64,000 nucleotides of DNA. Origin: an uncultured Corynebacterium sp. (GTDB taxonomy: Bacteria > Actinomycetota > Actinomycetes > Mycobacteriales > Mycobacteriaceae). Made by a program: the position numbers and the translations under genes. Under the pieces are notes generated by a model that worked only from the letters and a program-made list of their open reading frames with translations, was not told the DNA's origin and did not search any database. The stretch covers positions 1 to 64,000 of the forward strand of contig NZ_CAMXWS010000008.1 of assembly GCF_947253065.1 (NCBI RefSeq), written 5' to 3'. Shown here piece by piece: positions 8,635 to 17,482 of this stretch. Each line of letters begins with the position of its first letter. The stretch's first letter is position 1.

Positions 8635-9906
8635 TCAGTCCCCTGTTGCGTGCCTGCGTTGGATCGCAGGCACGAATTCTTTTTGTGCCTCTTCATAGAC
8701 CTGCGTCAGCGCCGCAGCTGATTCAGACCAGCTGAACTTCGCCGCTCGCTTCACGGCAGCCTCGGCCATGGAGATGCGCAGTGCGTCGTCATCAAGCAGC
8801 TCCATGATTGCATCGGCCCAGGCTTGCGGCTCATGCCCGTCGACAAGCCGTCCTGTCTCTCCATCCGCGACAGCCAACGGCAACCCACCCACGCGTGCTG
8901 CGATCACCGGGGTGCCCGTCGCCTGCGCCTCAACCGCAACGAGCCCAAAAGACTCGTTATAGCTGGGCACCGCAACAAGATCGGCTGCCTGGTAAATCGC
9001 CACGAGCTCCTCCGGCGGGCGCGGCCCCAAAAAACGCACCTTGCGGCTCAATCCCAGTTTGTGGGCAAGCGCGCGGTAATAATCCACCGACGCATCGCTT
9101 CCCGACGCCCCACCGCACATGATCACCCGCAGATTCCTCCCCGGATCCCGGTCAACCAGCTCAGCCACCGCCCGCAGGAGCACCTGCGGACCCTTGAATT
9201 CCTGCATGCGTCCCACAAATGCCACCACCTGGCTATCCACCGGGATGCCCAGATGGCGTCGCGCCAATTCCGTATTCCGGTTCGTGCCGGGGGTGTACAT
9301 CCGCGTATCTGCACCAGGCGTGACTACACGAATCCGCGATGGATCAACGTCATAATGTCTACTCAGCTGATCAATCTCATCATCAGTATTGACCACCAGT
9401 ACATCAGCATTATCCACGAGCTGCTGCTCACAGATCCGGCGCGCCTCCGTCTCCGGCGAATCACCGCCCGCATCCTTGTGCGCCGCATTCTTCACTGCTG
9501 CCCACGTATGACCAGTGTGAATCAATGGCACACGCGCCAGATCACGCAACAACCAGCCCACCTGGCCCGACAACCAGTAATGCGAATGGATCACGTCATA
9601 CGAAAGATCTTCACATCGCACGAACTGCACAATTCCACCAGCGAATGCGGCCAACTGAGTCGACAGCTCTTCCTTCGCCAATCCCTCATACGGGCCAGCC
9701 ACGATATTGATCACCCGCAGCCGGTCACCAACCTGCACGACCTCGCCCTGGCTGGGACGGGTCGCACGAGTGAACACGTCGACTTCTACTCCCGCAGCAG
9801 CGAGCTCCCGCGCAGTATTGAGGACATAAACATTCATTCCACCGGCATCACCGGACCCCGGCTGTTCAAGCGGGGAGGTGTGCATGGAGATCATCGCAAC
9901 GCGCAT
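8635..9906 (-). CDS. mshA: D-inositol-3-phosphate glycosyltransferase MshA
   Basis: GT-B (GT4) enzyme that joins UDP-GlcNAc to 1L-myo-inositol-1-phosphate, the first committed step of mycothiol synthesis. The 423-residue length matches C. glutamicum MshA. The N-terminal acceptor loop GSGDAGGMNVYV and the C-terminal donor motif SYNESFGLVAVEA (the E-x7-E element) are present. The ATG at 9906 is 6 nt after TAGACT on the minus strand, a leaderless layout. Position next to gpmA/senX3/regX3 matches mycobacteria (Rv0486). Confidence 0.95.
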   Translation of the reverse strand: MRVAMISMHTSPLEQPGSGDAGGMNVYVLNTARELAAAGVEVDVFTRATRPSQGEVVQVGDRLRVINIVAGPYEGLAKEELSTQLAAFAGGIVQFVRCEDLSYDVIHSHYWLSGQVGWLLRDLARVPLIHTGHTWAAVKNAAHKDAGGDSPETEARRICEQQLVDNADVLVVNTDDEIDQLSRHYDVDPSRIRVVTPGADTRMYTPGTNRNTELARRHLGIPVDSQVVAFVGRMQEFKGPQVLLRAVAELVDRDPGRNLRVIMCGGASGSDASVDYYRALAHKLGLSRKVRFLGPRPPEELVAIYQAADLVAVPSYNESFGLVAVEAQATGTPVIAARVGGLPLAVADGETGRLVDGHEPQAWADAIMELLDDDALRISMAEAAVKRAAKFSWSESAAALTQVYEEAQKEFVPAIQRRHATGD

Positions 9907-9912
9907 GCACCC

Positions 9913-9918
9913 AGTCTA
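9913..9918 (-). promoter_or_regulatory. -10 element for leaderless mshA
   Basis: TAGACT on the minus strand, 6 nt before the ATG, with no Shine-Dalgarno. Confidence 0.6.
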
Positions 9919-9944
9919 GAAAGAATCAACAGTTCACTGCGCGC

Positions 9945-11129
9945 CTAAGACGTGGAGGAAAAATCCGCAGCGATCGTCGCAGCCAAATTCCGGTAGCACC
10001 GCAGCGTATTGTTTCGCAGTCGATCTATATCCACCACTGCCCCTTCCGCGAGGTGTGGATCATAAGGAATGACATGCACAGCACGGGTGCGGGCCGCGAA
10101 GTGCGCGATCACACTATCCATATCCACCGTGGGCTTTGGCGAAGACGAATCTGAAATGACCACCACAGCATTGGCCGCCAAACGGCCATAGCCGTGCAAT
10201 TCCAACCAGTCCAAGGTGGCGGAAGCGGATTGCGCACCATCCAATGCCGGGGAACTGACCAGCACCAACGTGTGCGCCAGATCCAGCACGCCCGCCATCG
10301 CCGAGTGCATTAACCCGGTGCCACAGTCCGTCAGAATCAGGTTGTAATGGTGCTGCAAAATATCCACAGCACGCCGGTAGTCCTCCTCGCTAAAAGCTTC
10401 TGAGACCGCCGGGTCACGCTCACTTCCAATCACATCCAAACGCGAATTCCCCTGAGTGGTGAACGCCTTCACCTGCGCATACCGCGTCGTGTCTTCCGCG
10501 GTGAGCAAATCACGGATCGTCCCCGGCCCCGGTGTTGCCACCCGCTGCGCCAACGTTCCGAAGTCCGGGTTTGCATCAATCGCGATCACCCGGTCCCCAC
10601 GTGTTTGTGCGAGCACAGAACCGAGCGCCACCGTCGTCGTGGTCTTACCCACTCCACCCTTGAGCGACATCACCGCGATCCGGTAATCCCCATGCAAAGG
10701 CGTCCGAATCGCTTCCGTCACCCGCGCGCGCTGTTCCTCCCGTCGCGACTGCCCCGGATTGAATTTTCCACCTGTTGCTTCATGCACGAGCTTTCGCCAC
10801 CCCTGCCGCGGCCGCGCCTTCACTGACCGCACTACATCGATCTGCTCAAGCGGGAGCGCAGCCTGGTTGCTCGGCACTGGTTGCGCCTGCGTCGGTGGTG
10901 CACTCGGCGCAGGCGGCGCGGATGGAGCAACTGGCACCGACTGTGCAGCTGGATTTACCGGAGTTACCGGAGCTAGCGGCGCTTCCGGAACTACCTGAGC
11001 TGCCGGTGCCGGTGAAATCGAAGCAGTCGCCGGCCCTGCAGTATCAGGTCGGTGCCGCGCCATCCCCATTTCAGGCACCCACTCCCCCAAGCCTGTATTG
11101 GCATACCTGCGGTACTGCATATCCGTCAT
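9945..11129 (-). CDS. EspI/MinD-like P-loop ATPase with proline-rich N-terminus
   Basis: From the ATG at 11129 (preceded by GGGGGGTTTAAACAC) the protein has 394 residues; an upstream in-frame ATG would add 43 less plausible ones. Residues 20-95 are Pro/Ala/Val-rich and probably disordered. RQGWRKLVHEATGG (108-121) followed by the deviant Walker A KGGVGKT (157-163) is the layout of EspI-type ATPases of mycobacterial ESX loci. Aspartate-rich DANPDFGT follows. No ESX gene is nearby, so the link with type VII secretion is only by resemblance. Other possibilities are chromosome or cell-pole positioning ATPases. Confidence 0.75.
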   Translation of the reverse strand: MTDMQYRRYANTGLGEWVPEMGMARHRPDTAGPATASISPAPAAQVVPEAPLAPVTPVNPAAQSVPVAPSAPPAPSAPPTQAQPVPSNQAALPLEQIDVVRSVKARPRQGWRKLVHEATGGKFNPGQSRREEQRARVTEAIRTPLHGDYRIAVMSLKGGVGKTTTTVALGSVLAQTRGDRVIAIDANPDFGTLAQRVATPGPGTIRDLLTAEDTTRYAQVKAFTTQGNSRLDVIGSERDPAVSEAFSEEDYRRAVDILQHHYNLILTDCGTGLMHSAMAGVLDLAHTLVLVSSPALDGAQSASATLDWLELHGYGRLAANAVVVISDSSSPKPTVDMDSVIAHFAARTRAVHVIPYDPHLAEGAVVDIDRLRNNTLRCYRNLAATIAADFSSTS

Positions 11130-11285
11130 GTGTTTAAACCCCCCAAAGGCATCGTGGTCATCACTTTTCGTGATGAGAGTCCTCGTGGGAGCGACTTTAC
11201 GTGGATAAGCAAGCGCGGTGGGGGTAAGAATGTCCACTTTAGTGAGCATCACAAACACGTTTCCGTGACCAAGATCATAAATTAT

Positions 11286-11315
11286 CTGACAAGCCGCTCA
11301 AATCACTTATATACT
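11286..11315 (+). promoter_or_regulatory. Candidate promoter for acyl-CoA ligase
   Basis: CTGACA (11286-11291) and TATACT (11310-11315) with an 18-bp spacer lie about 80 bp before the TTG start. A very short ORF, ATG at 11347 to TAA at 11373 (MTEKQPDT), lies in the predicted leader just before the GGAGGG ribosome site. The remaining sequence between 11130 and 11285 shows no gene. Confidence 0.45.
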
Positions 11316-11393
11316 TAGCCAAGGTAAATCAATCGGGGATTTACTTATGACCGAAAAACAACCAGACACATAATCTAAACGGAGGGCAGAATA

Positions 11394-13262
11394 TTGTCGG
11401 CATTCGAAGAAAAAGCCTGGCTGTCAAGCTACGCAGAGTGGACCCCGCCCGAGGTCGAGCTGGGCAACGACACGCTCCTGGACCTTTATGAGGAAACTCT
11501 GTCCAAGCGTTCCTACAAGAACGCAATGTGGTTCTTCGGCCGCACAATGACCTACTCCGAACTGGACAAGCAGGTCCGCAGCTGTGCCGCAGGCCTGAAG
11601 GCATTCGGCGTCCGCCCCGGCGACCGCGTCGCGCTCGTTATGCCGAACTGCCCCCAGTTCGTTATTTCCTTCCTGGCAGTGCTGCGTCTTGGTGCTTCCG
11701 TCGTCGCGCACAACCCGCTGTACACCGCACACGAGCTGCGCGGCCAGTTCAACGACCACGGTGCACGTGTGGCCATCATCTGGGACAAGGCAGTTGAAAA
11801 CCTGGCTGTCCTGCGCGGTGACACCCCGCTGGAGACCATTGTCTCCGTCGACATGACCAAGGCCATGCCGAAGTACATGGAGCTGGCCCTGAAGTACGTG
11901 CCGCTGAAGAAGCTGCGTGAATCCCGCAAGAAGCTCACCGGCCCGGCCCCGGATACCATCCCCTTCGAGAACCTGCTGTCCGCCGCGATCGGCGGCGAAG
12001 GCCACAACCTCGAGCAGCCGGACATCGACCAGGACACCACCGCTGTCATCCTGTACACCTCCGGCACTACCGGTGAGCCGAAGGGCGCACAGATCACCCA
12101 CGGCAACTTCAACCACCAGATGAAGGCCGGCAGCGCCTGGATGAAGGACCTGGGCAAGGAAGACGAGAAAGTCCTGGCGGTTCTGCCGCTGTTCCACGTC
12201 TACGGTCTCGCACTCAACCTGGGCCTCGGCCTGCTGGTCGGTGCAGAAATCACCCTGCTGCCAGCTCCGGAGCCGGACCTGATCCAGGATGCGCTCAAGC
12301 GCAACCCGCCGACCTTCGTGCCGGGCGTGCCTACGCTATACCAGCGCATCGCTGCTTCGGCAGCTGAGAGTGGCAAGAAGCTGTCCTCGATTCGCAACTC
12401 CTTCTCCGGCGCTTCCACCCTGCCGGTCACCACGATCGAGTCCTGGGAGAAGATCACCGGCGGCAAGCTCGTCGAAGGCTACGGCCTGACCGAGACCGCC
12501 CCGATCGTCACCGCGAACCCGATGGACGGCAGCCGCCGCCCGGGCTACATCGGTGTCCCATTCCCGAATACCCTGGTGCGCATCGTCGACCCGGATAACC
12601 CAACCGAGCTGCGCCCCGATGGCGAGCCAGGCGAGCTGCTGGTCAAGGGCCCGCAGGTGATGAAGGGCTACCTGAACAAGCCTGAGGCCAACGAGAAGGC
12701 ATTCGTTGATGGCTACTTCCGCACTGGTGACATGGGTGTCATGGAGGAAGACGGCTGGATCCGCCTGGTCTCCCGCATCAAGGAAATGATCATTACCGGT
12801 GGCTTCAACGTCTATCCGGACGAGGTCGAAGGTGTCATGCGTGAGCACCGCGATATCGCAGACATCGCCGTCGTTGGTCGCCCGCGTAAGGACGGTTCCG
12901 AGGACGTTGTCGCGTGTGTCACCCTCGAGGAGGGCGCCGCGCTGGACCCAGATGGCCTGCAGGCTTACGCCCGCGAGCGCCTCACGCCGTACAAGGTGCC
13001 ACGCACCTTCTACCACTTCGAGGAGCTCAACCGAGACATGACGGGCAAGATCCGTCGCCGCGAGGTGCAGCAGTCCCTGATCGATCGCCTGAATGCAGGC
13101 ACCGCTGCCGACGGTGAGAATTCCGCTGGCACTCCGGAAGCGCCGTCACCGGAGAAGGTCGAGCAAGGCGAAAAGGAAAACGGCTGGTCCCTGGATAAGT
13201 CGCCTGATGCTGGTGCGAAGGGTGACGACGCTGGCCGCCACCGCCTCGACGAGGACAACTAG
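11394..13262 (+). CDS. Long-chain fatty-acid-CoA ligase (AMP-binding)
   Basis: ANL-superfamily enzyme activating fatty acids via acyl-AMP. 622 residues from a TTG start with a strong GGAGGG ribosome site. Motifs in order: P-loop-like YTSGTTGEPKG (221-231), GYGLTETAPI, the hinge YFRTGDMG with SRIKEMIITGGFNVYP, and the catalytic lysine region DMTGKIRRRE. A charged, probably disordered 50-residue tail (SPEKVEQGEKENG...) follows the catalytic domain, longer than usual. The TAG stop overlaps the convergent murB stop within the shared ctag at 13259-13262. Chain-length preference cannot be told; FadD15-like enzymes feed membrane lipid or beta-oxidation. Confidence 0.9.
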   Translation: MSAFEEKAWLSSYAEWTPPEVELGNDTLLDLYEETLSKRSYKNAMWFFGRTMTYSELDKQVRSCAAGLKAFGVRPGDRVALVMPNCPQFVISFLAVLRLGASVVAHNPLYTAHELRGQFNDHGARVAIIWDKAVENLAVLRGDTPLETIVSVDMTKAMPKYMELALKYVPLKKLRESRKKLTGPAPDTIPFENLLSAAIGGEGHNLEQPDIDQDTTAVILYTSGTTGEPKGAQITHGNFNHQMKAGSAWMKDLGKEDEKVLAVLPLFHVYGLALNLGLGLLVGAEITLLPAPEPDLIQDALKRNPPTFVPGVPTLYQRIAASAAESGKKLSSIRNSFSGASTLPVTTIESWEKITGGKLVEGYGLTETAPIVTANPMDGSRRPGYIGVPFPNTLVRIVDPDNPTELRPDGEPGELLVKGPQVMKGYLNKPEANEKAFVDGYFRTGDMGVMEEDGWIRLVSRIKEMIITGGFNVYPDEVEGVMREHRDIADIAVVGRPRKDGSEDVVACVTLEEGAALDPDGLQAYARERLTPYKVPRTFYHFEELNRDMTGKIRRREVQQSLIDRLNAGTAADGENSAGTPEAPSPEKVEQGEKENGWSLDKSPDAGAKGDDAGRHRLDEDN

Positions 13263-14362
13263 TCCAGTGACAGCCCGATCCACACAGGTTCGGGCACAAG
13301 CTCGACACCGAAGCGGTCGCGCACCCCATCACGGACGGTGCGCGTCAGCTTAACGACGTCACCGGCCCCCGCCCCTCCCCTGTTCGTCAACGCCAACGTG
13401 TGTTTGGTGGACAGGCGGGCGGGGGCTTTGTCGTCTGGGAAACCCTTGTGGAACCCGGCGCGCTCAATCAGCCACGCTGCAGACAGTTTCACCTTGCCGC
13501 CGGGCTGCGGGTAGCGGGGCATGCTGTCGCCTTCGCCGGGGCGTGAGGTTTCGACGGTGCGCGCGATCTCGTCGGCAAGCTCAGGCGCGACGACGGGGTT
13601 GGTGAAGAACGATCCGGCCGACCATGTGTCGTGATCATCCGGGTTGAGCACCATGCCCTTTAAGGCACGCACGCGCAGAATCTCTTCTCGTGCTTTCGCG
13701 AGCGGAAGCTGCTTGCCGTCCAGATGGCGTAGCGGAATGGAAAGCTCGGCAGGAGTGAGCTGCAATTCGATGTCCAGGACTACCGCACGGCCAGTGAATT
13801 TCAGGTTGGAATAGCGGTACGCCAAGTCCAAGTCACTGGCTGGCACCCACGCGGTTTCACCGGTCTTGCGGTTGTACAGGTGAACGCGAGTGAGCACGTC
13901 ACCGACCTCGGCACCATACGCACCGACATTCTGTACCGGTGTCGCACCTGCGGAACCGGGGATGCCGGACAGAGTCTCAATGCCAGACAGGCCCGCTTCA
14001 ACAGCAGCTGCGACCACGTCATCCCACACAGCACCGGCGCCGGCACGCACCAAACCGTCGGCGCGCACCTCAATGTCATCATTGCCTGCGACCACAACGG
14101 TCAAGTCCAAATCACCGTCGGCGACCACGAGGTTCGAGCCGCCGCCAACGATGAGGAGGGGGTCACCGGCGGCGTCGAGAAGCGAAACTGCTTGCGCAAG
14201 TTCCTCCGCCGTACGTGCGCGCCACACTGCGCGCGGCGCACCGCCAATGCGCAACGTCGTCAAATCCTTCAGACACACACCGTCCAAAGGCTCCAAATCC
14301 AGATGAGTCGCAGATGTTTCAGCCACGACAACAACGGTAGTCTGTGACACATGGCTACTCAT
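13259..14362 (-). CDS. murB: UDP-N-acetylenolpyruvoylglucosamine reductase
   Basis: FAD enzyme reducing enolpyruvyl-UDP-GlcNAc to UDP-MurNAc in peptidoglycan synthesis. With the ATG at 14362 the product is 367 residues. LTTLRIGG begins the FAD domain; GGGSNLVVAD binds the flavin pyrophosphate; GIPGSAGATPVQNVGAYG is the family signature; Ser in SAGSFFTNP is the proton donor and the C-terminal PEPVW carries the Glu. The start is uncertain: ATG 14362 overlaps the divergent DUF2505 start by 12 bp, and GTG 14326 would remove the overlap. Same neighbourhood as Rv0482. Confidence 0.94.
   Translation of the reverse strand: MSSHVSQTTVVVVAETSATHLDLEPLDGVCLKDLTTLRIGGAPRAVWRARTAEELAQAVSLLDAAGDPLLIVGGGSNLVVADGDLDLTVVVAGNDDIEVRADGLVRAGAGAVWDDVVAAAVEAGLSGIETLSGIPGSAGATPVQNVGAYGAEVGDVLTRVHLYNRKTGETAWVPASDLDLAYRYSNLKFTGRAVVLDIELQLTPAELSIPLRHLDGKQLPLAKAREEILRVRALKGMVLNPDDHDTWSAGSFFTNPVVAPELADEIARTVETSRPGEGDSMPRYPQPGGKVKLSAAWLIERAGFHKGFPDDKAPARLSTKHTLALTNRGGAGAGDVVKLTRTVRDGVRDRFGVELVPEPVWIGLSLD
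14338..14343 (+). promoter_or_regulatory. -10 element for leaderless DUF2505 gene
   Basis: TAGTCT, 7 nt before ATG 14351, with no ribosome site. It lies inside the 5' end of murB. Confidence 0.6.
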
Positions 14363-14842
14363 AGCGAAAACACCGTTACCATCAACCAGCCCGCCGACAA
14401 GGTGCACAAGGCGTACTCCACCCGCGAATACTGGGAGTACATTGCACAGCACCTTTCCCCTGAGCCGGGCGAGGTCAACGAATTCACCGACAACTCCGTG
14501 ACCCTGTTCGAGGTTCTCCCGCAGACTCTTCTGCCTGAGGCTGTGCGCGCCATGGTTTCCCAGGCGCTGAAGGTCAAGCGCGTCATCAACATCGGCGCAC
14601 TCGAGGGCGATGCTGCCGAGCTTTCTTTCACCGCTGATGTGAAGGGCACCCCGGTCGACTTTGGCGGCTCCATCAAGCTCGCCGGCGAGGGTGAAACCAC
14701 CAAGCTGAATTACGAGACTGAGACCACCGTGAACATCCCGTTCATGGGCCCTGCCATCGAGCCGAAGGTCGCCGAGGCACTCGAGGATCTGTTCAACCAG
14801 GAAGGCGAGCTCACTGAAAAGTGGATCGCTGAAAACCTGTAA
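14351..14842 (+). CDS. DUF2505 family protein (START/SRPBCC-like)
   Basis: 163 residues, soluble. The sequence is predicted to be a single helix-grip domain: an N-terminal beta-hairpin (SENTVTINQPADKVHKAYS), a central helix and a long strand-rich second half (FGGSIKLAGEGETTKLNYE). The family is restricted mainly to Actinobacteria and always sits beside murB (Rv0481c position). A lipid or hydrophobic ligand is suggested by the fold, not by any catalytic residue. The gene starts leaderless, divergent from and overlapping murB. Confidence 0.85.
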   Translation: MATHSENTVTINQPADKVHKAYSTREYWEYIAQHLSPEPGEVNEFTDNSVTLFEVLPQTLLPEAVRAMVSQALKVKRVINIGALEGDAAELSFTADVKGTPVDFGGSIKLAGEGETTKLNYETETTVNIPFMGPAIEPKVAEALEDLFNQEGELTEKWIAENL

Positions 14843-14859
14843 TTCCAGATACTTTCACT

Positions 14860-15675
14860 ATGGCCGATCATGCCCACAACCTGCGCGCGCAGGGCGGGAA
14901 TGGTCGGCCATACGGCGTTATTACCCGAGGAACAACCGGGTATAACCGCTTGCGTCGCTCCGACCGGTGGACACGTTTCAACCCGGATGTGCAGTCGCTT
15001 CTGCGCAGTGAGCCCGAACCGTTAGCCATTGATGTCGGCTACGGCGCATCCCACACCACCACCGTCGAATGGGCAGGCTGGCTGCGCCAAATCAACCCGG
15101 CAACGCGTGTCATCGGGCTCGAAATCCACCCGGACCGGGTTCTGCCGCCACGCGATGGCGTCACCTTTGAGCTCGGCGGTTTTGAGCTCGCTGGCTACCG
15201 TCCGCACCTTGTCCGCGCTTTCAATGTGCTGCGCCAATACGATGTCAGCGAAGTCAGCGCTGCATGGGAAACGGTCGCCTCCCGCCTCGCGCCCGGCGGA
15301 TTATTCATCGAAGGGACCTGCGATGAGCTTGGCCGCCGCGCCGCATGGCTGCTCATCGACACCACCGCCCGCCCCCGCTCCCTCACTCTCGCTTGGGCAC
15401 CCGACGATGTCGAGAAACCCAGCGACGTCGCCGAACGCCTCCCCAAAGCACTCATTCACCGCAACGTACCCGGCGAACGCATCCACGCTCTGCTCACCGC
15501 CGCCGACGAAGCATGGGAGCGCTCCTCCGGCTGGGCACCTCACGGCCCACGCGTCCGTTGGCGCGAAGCACGCCAGATGCTTATCGACGCCGGATGGCCC
15601 CTCGAACCTGTGCGTCGCCGTATACGCGACAACACATTGACTGTGGATTGGTCTGCGGTAGCCCCGAACAGCTGA
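14860..15675 (+). CDS. Methyltransferase-like protein (class I SAM fold)
   Basis: 271 residues. An N-terminal Arg/Gly-rich stretch precedes LAIDVGYGASHTTT (about 51-64), which occupies the place of motif I of class I SAM methyltransferases but has DVGYG instead of the usual E/DxGxGxG; RVIGLEIHPDRV fits motif post-I. The later sequence is conserved in corynebacteria without a known substrate. It lies 17 bp downstream of DUF2505 on the same strand and is probably cotranscribed. A copy of the interspersed 11-mer is at 15579-15589. Confidence 0.7.
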   Translation: MADHAHNLRAQGGNGRPYGVITRGTTGYNRLRRSDRWTRFNPDVQSLLRSEPEPLAIDVGYGASHTTTVEWAGWLRQINPATRVIGLEIHPDRVLPPRDGVTFELGGFELAGYRPHLVRAFNVLRQYDVSEVSAAWETVASRLAPGGLFIEGTCDELGRRAAWLLIDTTARPRSLTLAWAPDDVEKPSDVAERLPKALIHRNVPGERIHALLTAADEAWERSSGWAPHGPRVRWREARQMLIDAGWPLEPVRRRIRDNTLTVDWSAVAPNS

Positions 15676-15752
15676 TTTCCTGCGCGTTTTCGCACCACAC
15701 GGAGCCAAGAAAGCTTGTCAAACGTGCAAAGACTCACGCACAATAGACGTTT

Positions 15753-16526
15753 ATGACCCGTACTTCTTCTGGCCGGGGTTGGAAAATCGCCCTGGGGATC
15801 ATCGCTGGCATTCTCGTGCTGCTTTTCATCGCCGAGATCGCCGTCCGTGGGCTGATCGCGCAGCAGTTGCGTTCGTCGTTAAGCGATACTGCCCCCGACT
15901 ACGCCGCGATGCAGGAGGACGCATCGGTCCATTTCGGTGCCTCCCCTGTGCTCTTAGGGCTTGCCCGTGGGAAGCTCCAGCATTTGAACATCGATATCCC
16001 CTCGACGCTCATTCCGGACAGTGACGAGATCGTGGGCAATCCGCCCGCCATCATTGATGCGACTGGTTTCACTCTCGACCAGGATGACCCGCATGCAGAC
16101 GAACTCATTCTTCACACCGAGCTGCCGCAGGCATTGATGCGCGACATGCTGCAACAAGAGCTGCGTCGCTCGCTGAACGAGTCGCAGGATGGGCGCTTCG
16201 CGGAATACGACGAGATTCTCACCGTCTCCGATGTGAGCACCAACCCGGCCGCGGGCACTTTCACGGTGACATTTTCCAATGGCGCATTTGCTGTCGAGCT
16301 GCGCCCTGAGATCAAGGACGATCAGCTGTCTTTCGCCGCGGAATCCACTCAGATTTTGGGCCGCAATTTGCCGGACTTCTTCTCCGAGGCCGTGAGTAAT
16401 GCGCTCAGCAATGGCCTGAATGAAGACGTCGTGGGGCCGCTGCAGGTTCAGCAATTCGAGATCATCGACAATGGCTTCCGCATCATTGTTGGTGGCCACG
16501 ATGTGCACCTCAACGAGTTGCCTTAA
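15753..16526 (+). CDS. DUF2993 (LmeA-like) membrane-anchored lipid-binding protein
   Basis: 257 residues. A basic start MTRTSSGRGWK leads into one membrane helix (about 10-30, IALGIIAGILVLLFIAEIAV), then an extracytoplasmic domain typical of DUF2993. The mycobacterial member LmeA binds phospholipid and is needed for lipomannan elongation, so an envelope glycolipid role is plausible. The stop overlaps by 4 bp the convergent stop of the DeoC-like gene. Confidence 0.8.
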   Translation: MTRTSSGRGWKIALGIIAGILVLLFIAEIAVRGLIAQQLRSSLSDTAPDYAAMQEDASVHFGASPVLLGLARGKLQHLNIDIPSTLIPDSDEIVGNPPAIIDATGFTLDQDDPHADELILHTELPQALMRDMLQQELRRSLNESQDGRFAEYDEILTVSDVSTNPAAGTFTVTFSNGAFAVELRPEIKDDQLSFAAESTQILGRNLPDFFSEAVSNALSNGLNEDVVGPLQVQQFEIIDNGFRIIVGGHDVHLNELP

Positions 16527-17113
16527 GCAACCGGGTACACGCGCGAAGCGCCAGATAAGAGGGCATCTGCTGCCTCATCAAGAGATGACACGCCTCCGTG
16601 CACCGCAATCTCACACGTGACATCCGGCAGTGCAAGATGCCCTTCTCGCTTTTCGACGCCCACCACGTCCACCCCCGCCTTCTGTGCCCCCTCGGCAACC
16701 TCTTGCAGGGAGGCTGCATCCAGCCAACCGGGCAGCGTGATACCGAAACGAGTAGGGCTTTCAATCACTTGGCTAACCGCGATGACATCAGCGAGCACCG
16801 CATTGAGGTCATAGGTGCCGTTGTGGCGGATATCAGCGGCGACCCACACTTCCCCGGCGCCGTCATCAACTGCCAATCGTGCCTCTGCTGCCTTGATCAG
16901 GCTATGGTGCCGCCCTGTCGGCCAACCTATCAACGCGATCACATGAGAGTGCGAGTTCTTCATGTGCGCCACTGCTGTGGGTTCGCATACGACGCCAGCA
17001 CCTGATTGCTCAACGAGCCCGTTCAACGGCTCCTCTAACGCAGGCGCTGGTGCTTCATAGGAAGCCCTGCCGATGCGTCCGGCCAGCCAGGTGAGGTCGT
17101 CTTGTTCAGACAA
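16523..17113 (-). CDS. DeoC-like aldolase, catalytic lysines not conserved
   Basis: 196 residues from a TTG start, shorter than typical deoxyribose-phosphate aldolase (about 220-250). EVWVAADIRHNG resembles the DMVINIG region of DeoC, and GVDVVGVEKREG sits where the Schiff-base lysine motif DFIKTSTG is expected. The second lysine motif VKASGG appears as IAVHGGV. With both lysines missing or displaced the usual aldolase reaction is doubtful. Position in a minus-strand cluster with DUF2516 and DUF445 matches the C. glutamicum locus that carries deoC, so a diverged deoC is the best reading. Confidence 0.65.
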   Translation of the reverse strand: MSEQDDLTWLAGRIGRASYEAPAPALEEPLNGLVEQSGAGVVCEPTAVAHMKNSHSHVIALIGWPTGRHHSLIKAAEARLAVDDGAGEVWVAADIRHNGTYDLNAVLADVIAVSQVIESPTRFGITLPGWLDAASLQEVAEGAQKAGVDVVGVEKREGHLALPDVTCEIAVHGGVSSLDEAADALLSGASRVYPVA

Positions 17114-17119
17114 TGCTCG

Positions 17120-17443
17120 TTACCAGCCGTAGTTTCCACGCAGAATATTGTTCAAATGCGGGCGCACATCGAAGAAGTACAGGCCGATGAAGATGCAACC
17201 AACCAGGCCCAACAAGCCGAAACCGCTGACGCATGCAAGACCACTGACAAGCAAAATCGCCGCCCATGCCCACTTGGGCATGCGGTCGCCCGCGTCGAAA
17301 GCATCCGGGCGGGTCAGTCCCACCATGACAGCGCCCACAAAGCCGGCGATACCAACGAGCAGCATGACGAGCATGCGCAGGATCGTCGGCGCGAGCATGA
17401 TCCAGTTCTGCAGGGAGAGATCTGTCAACTGCAACAGCGTCAT
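17120..17443 (-). CDS. DUF2516 family membrane protein
   Basis: 107 residues with three predicted membrane helices (about 16-42, 58-75 and 76-92) and a short cytoplasmic end FFDVRPHLNNILRGNYGW. The conserved R-P-D-A-F-x-A-G-x-R-x-P-K loop between helices 1 and 2 is typical of DUF2516. Function unknown. The stop is 6 bp before the DeoC-like start, so the two are almost certainly cotranscribed. Confidence 0.85.
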   Translation of the reverse strand: MTLLQLTDLSLQNWIMLAPTILRMLVMLLVGIAGFVGAVMVGLTRPDAFDAGDRMPKWAWAAILLVSGLACVSGFGLLGLVGCIFIGLYFFDVRPHLNNILRGNYGW

Positions 17444-17482
17444 CGGTGAATCGAACCTGCCTTAAAGATGTGAAAGATGTGC

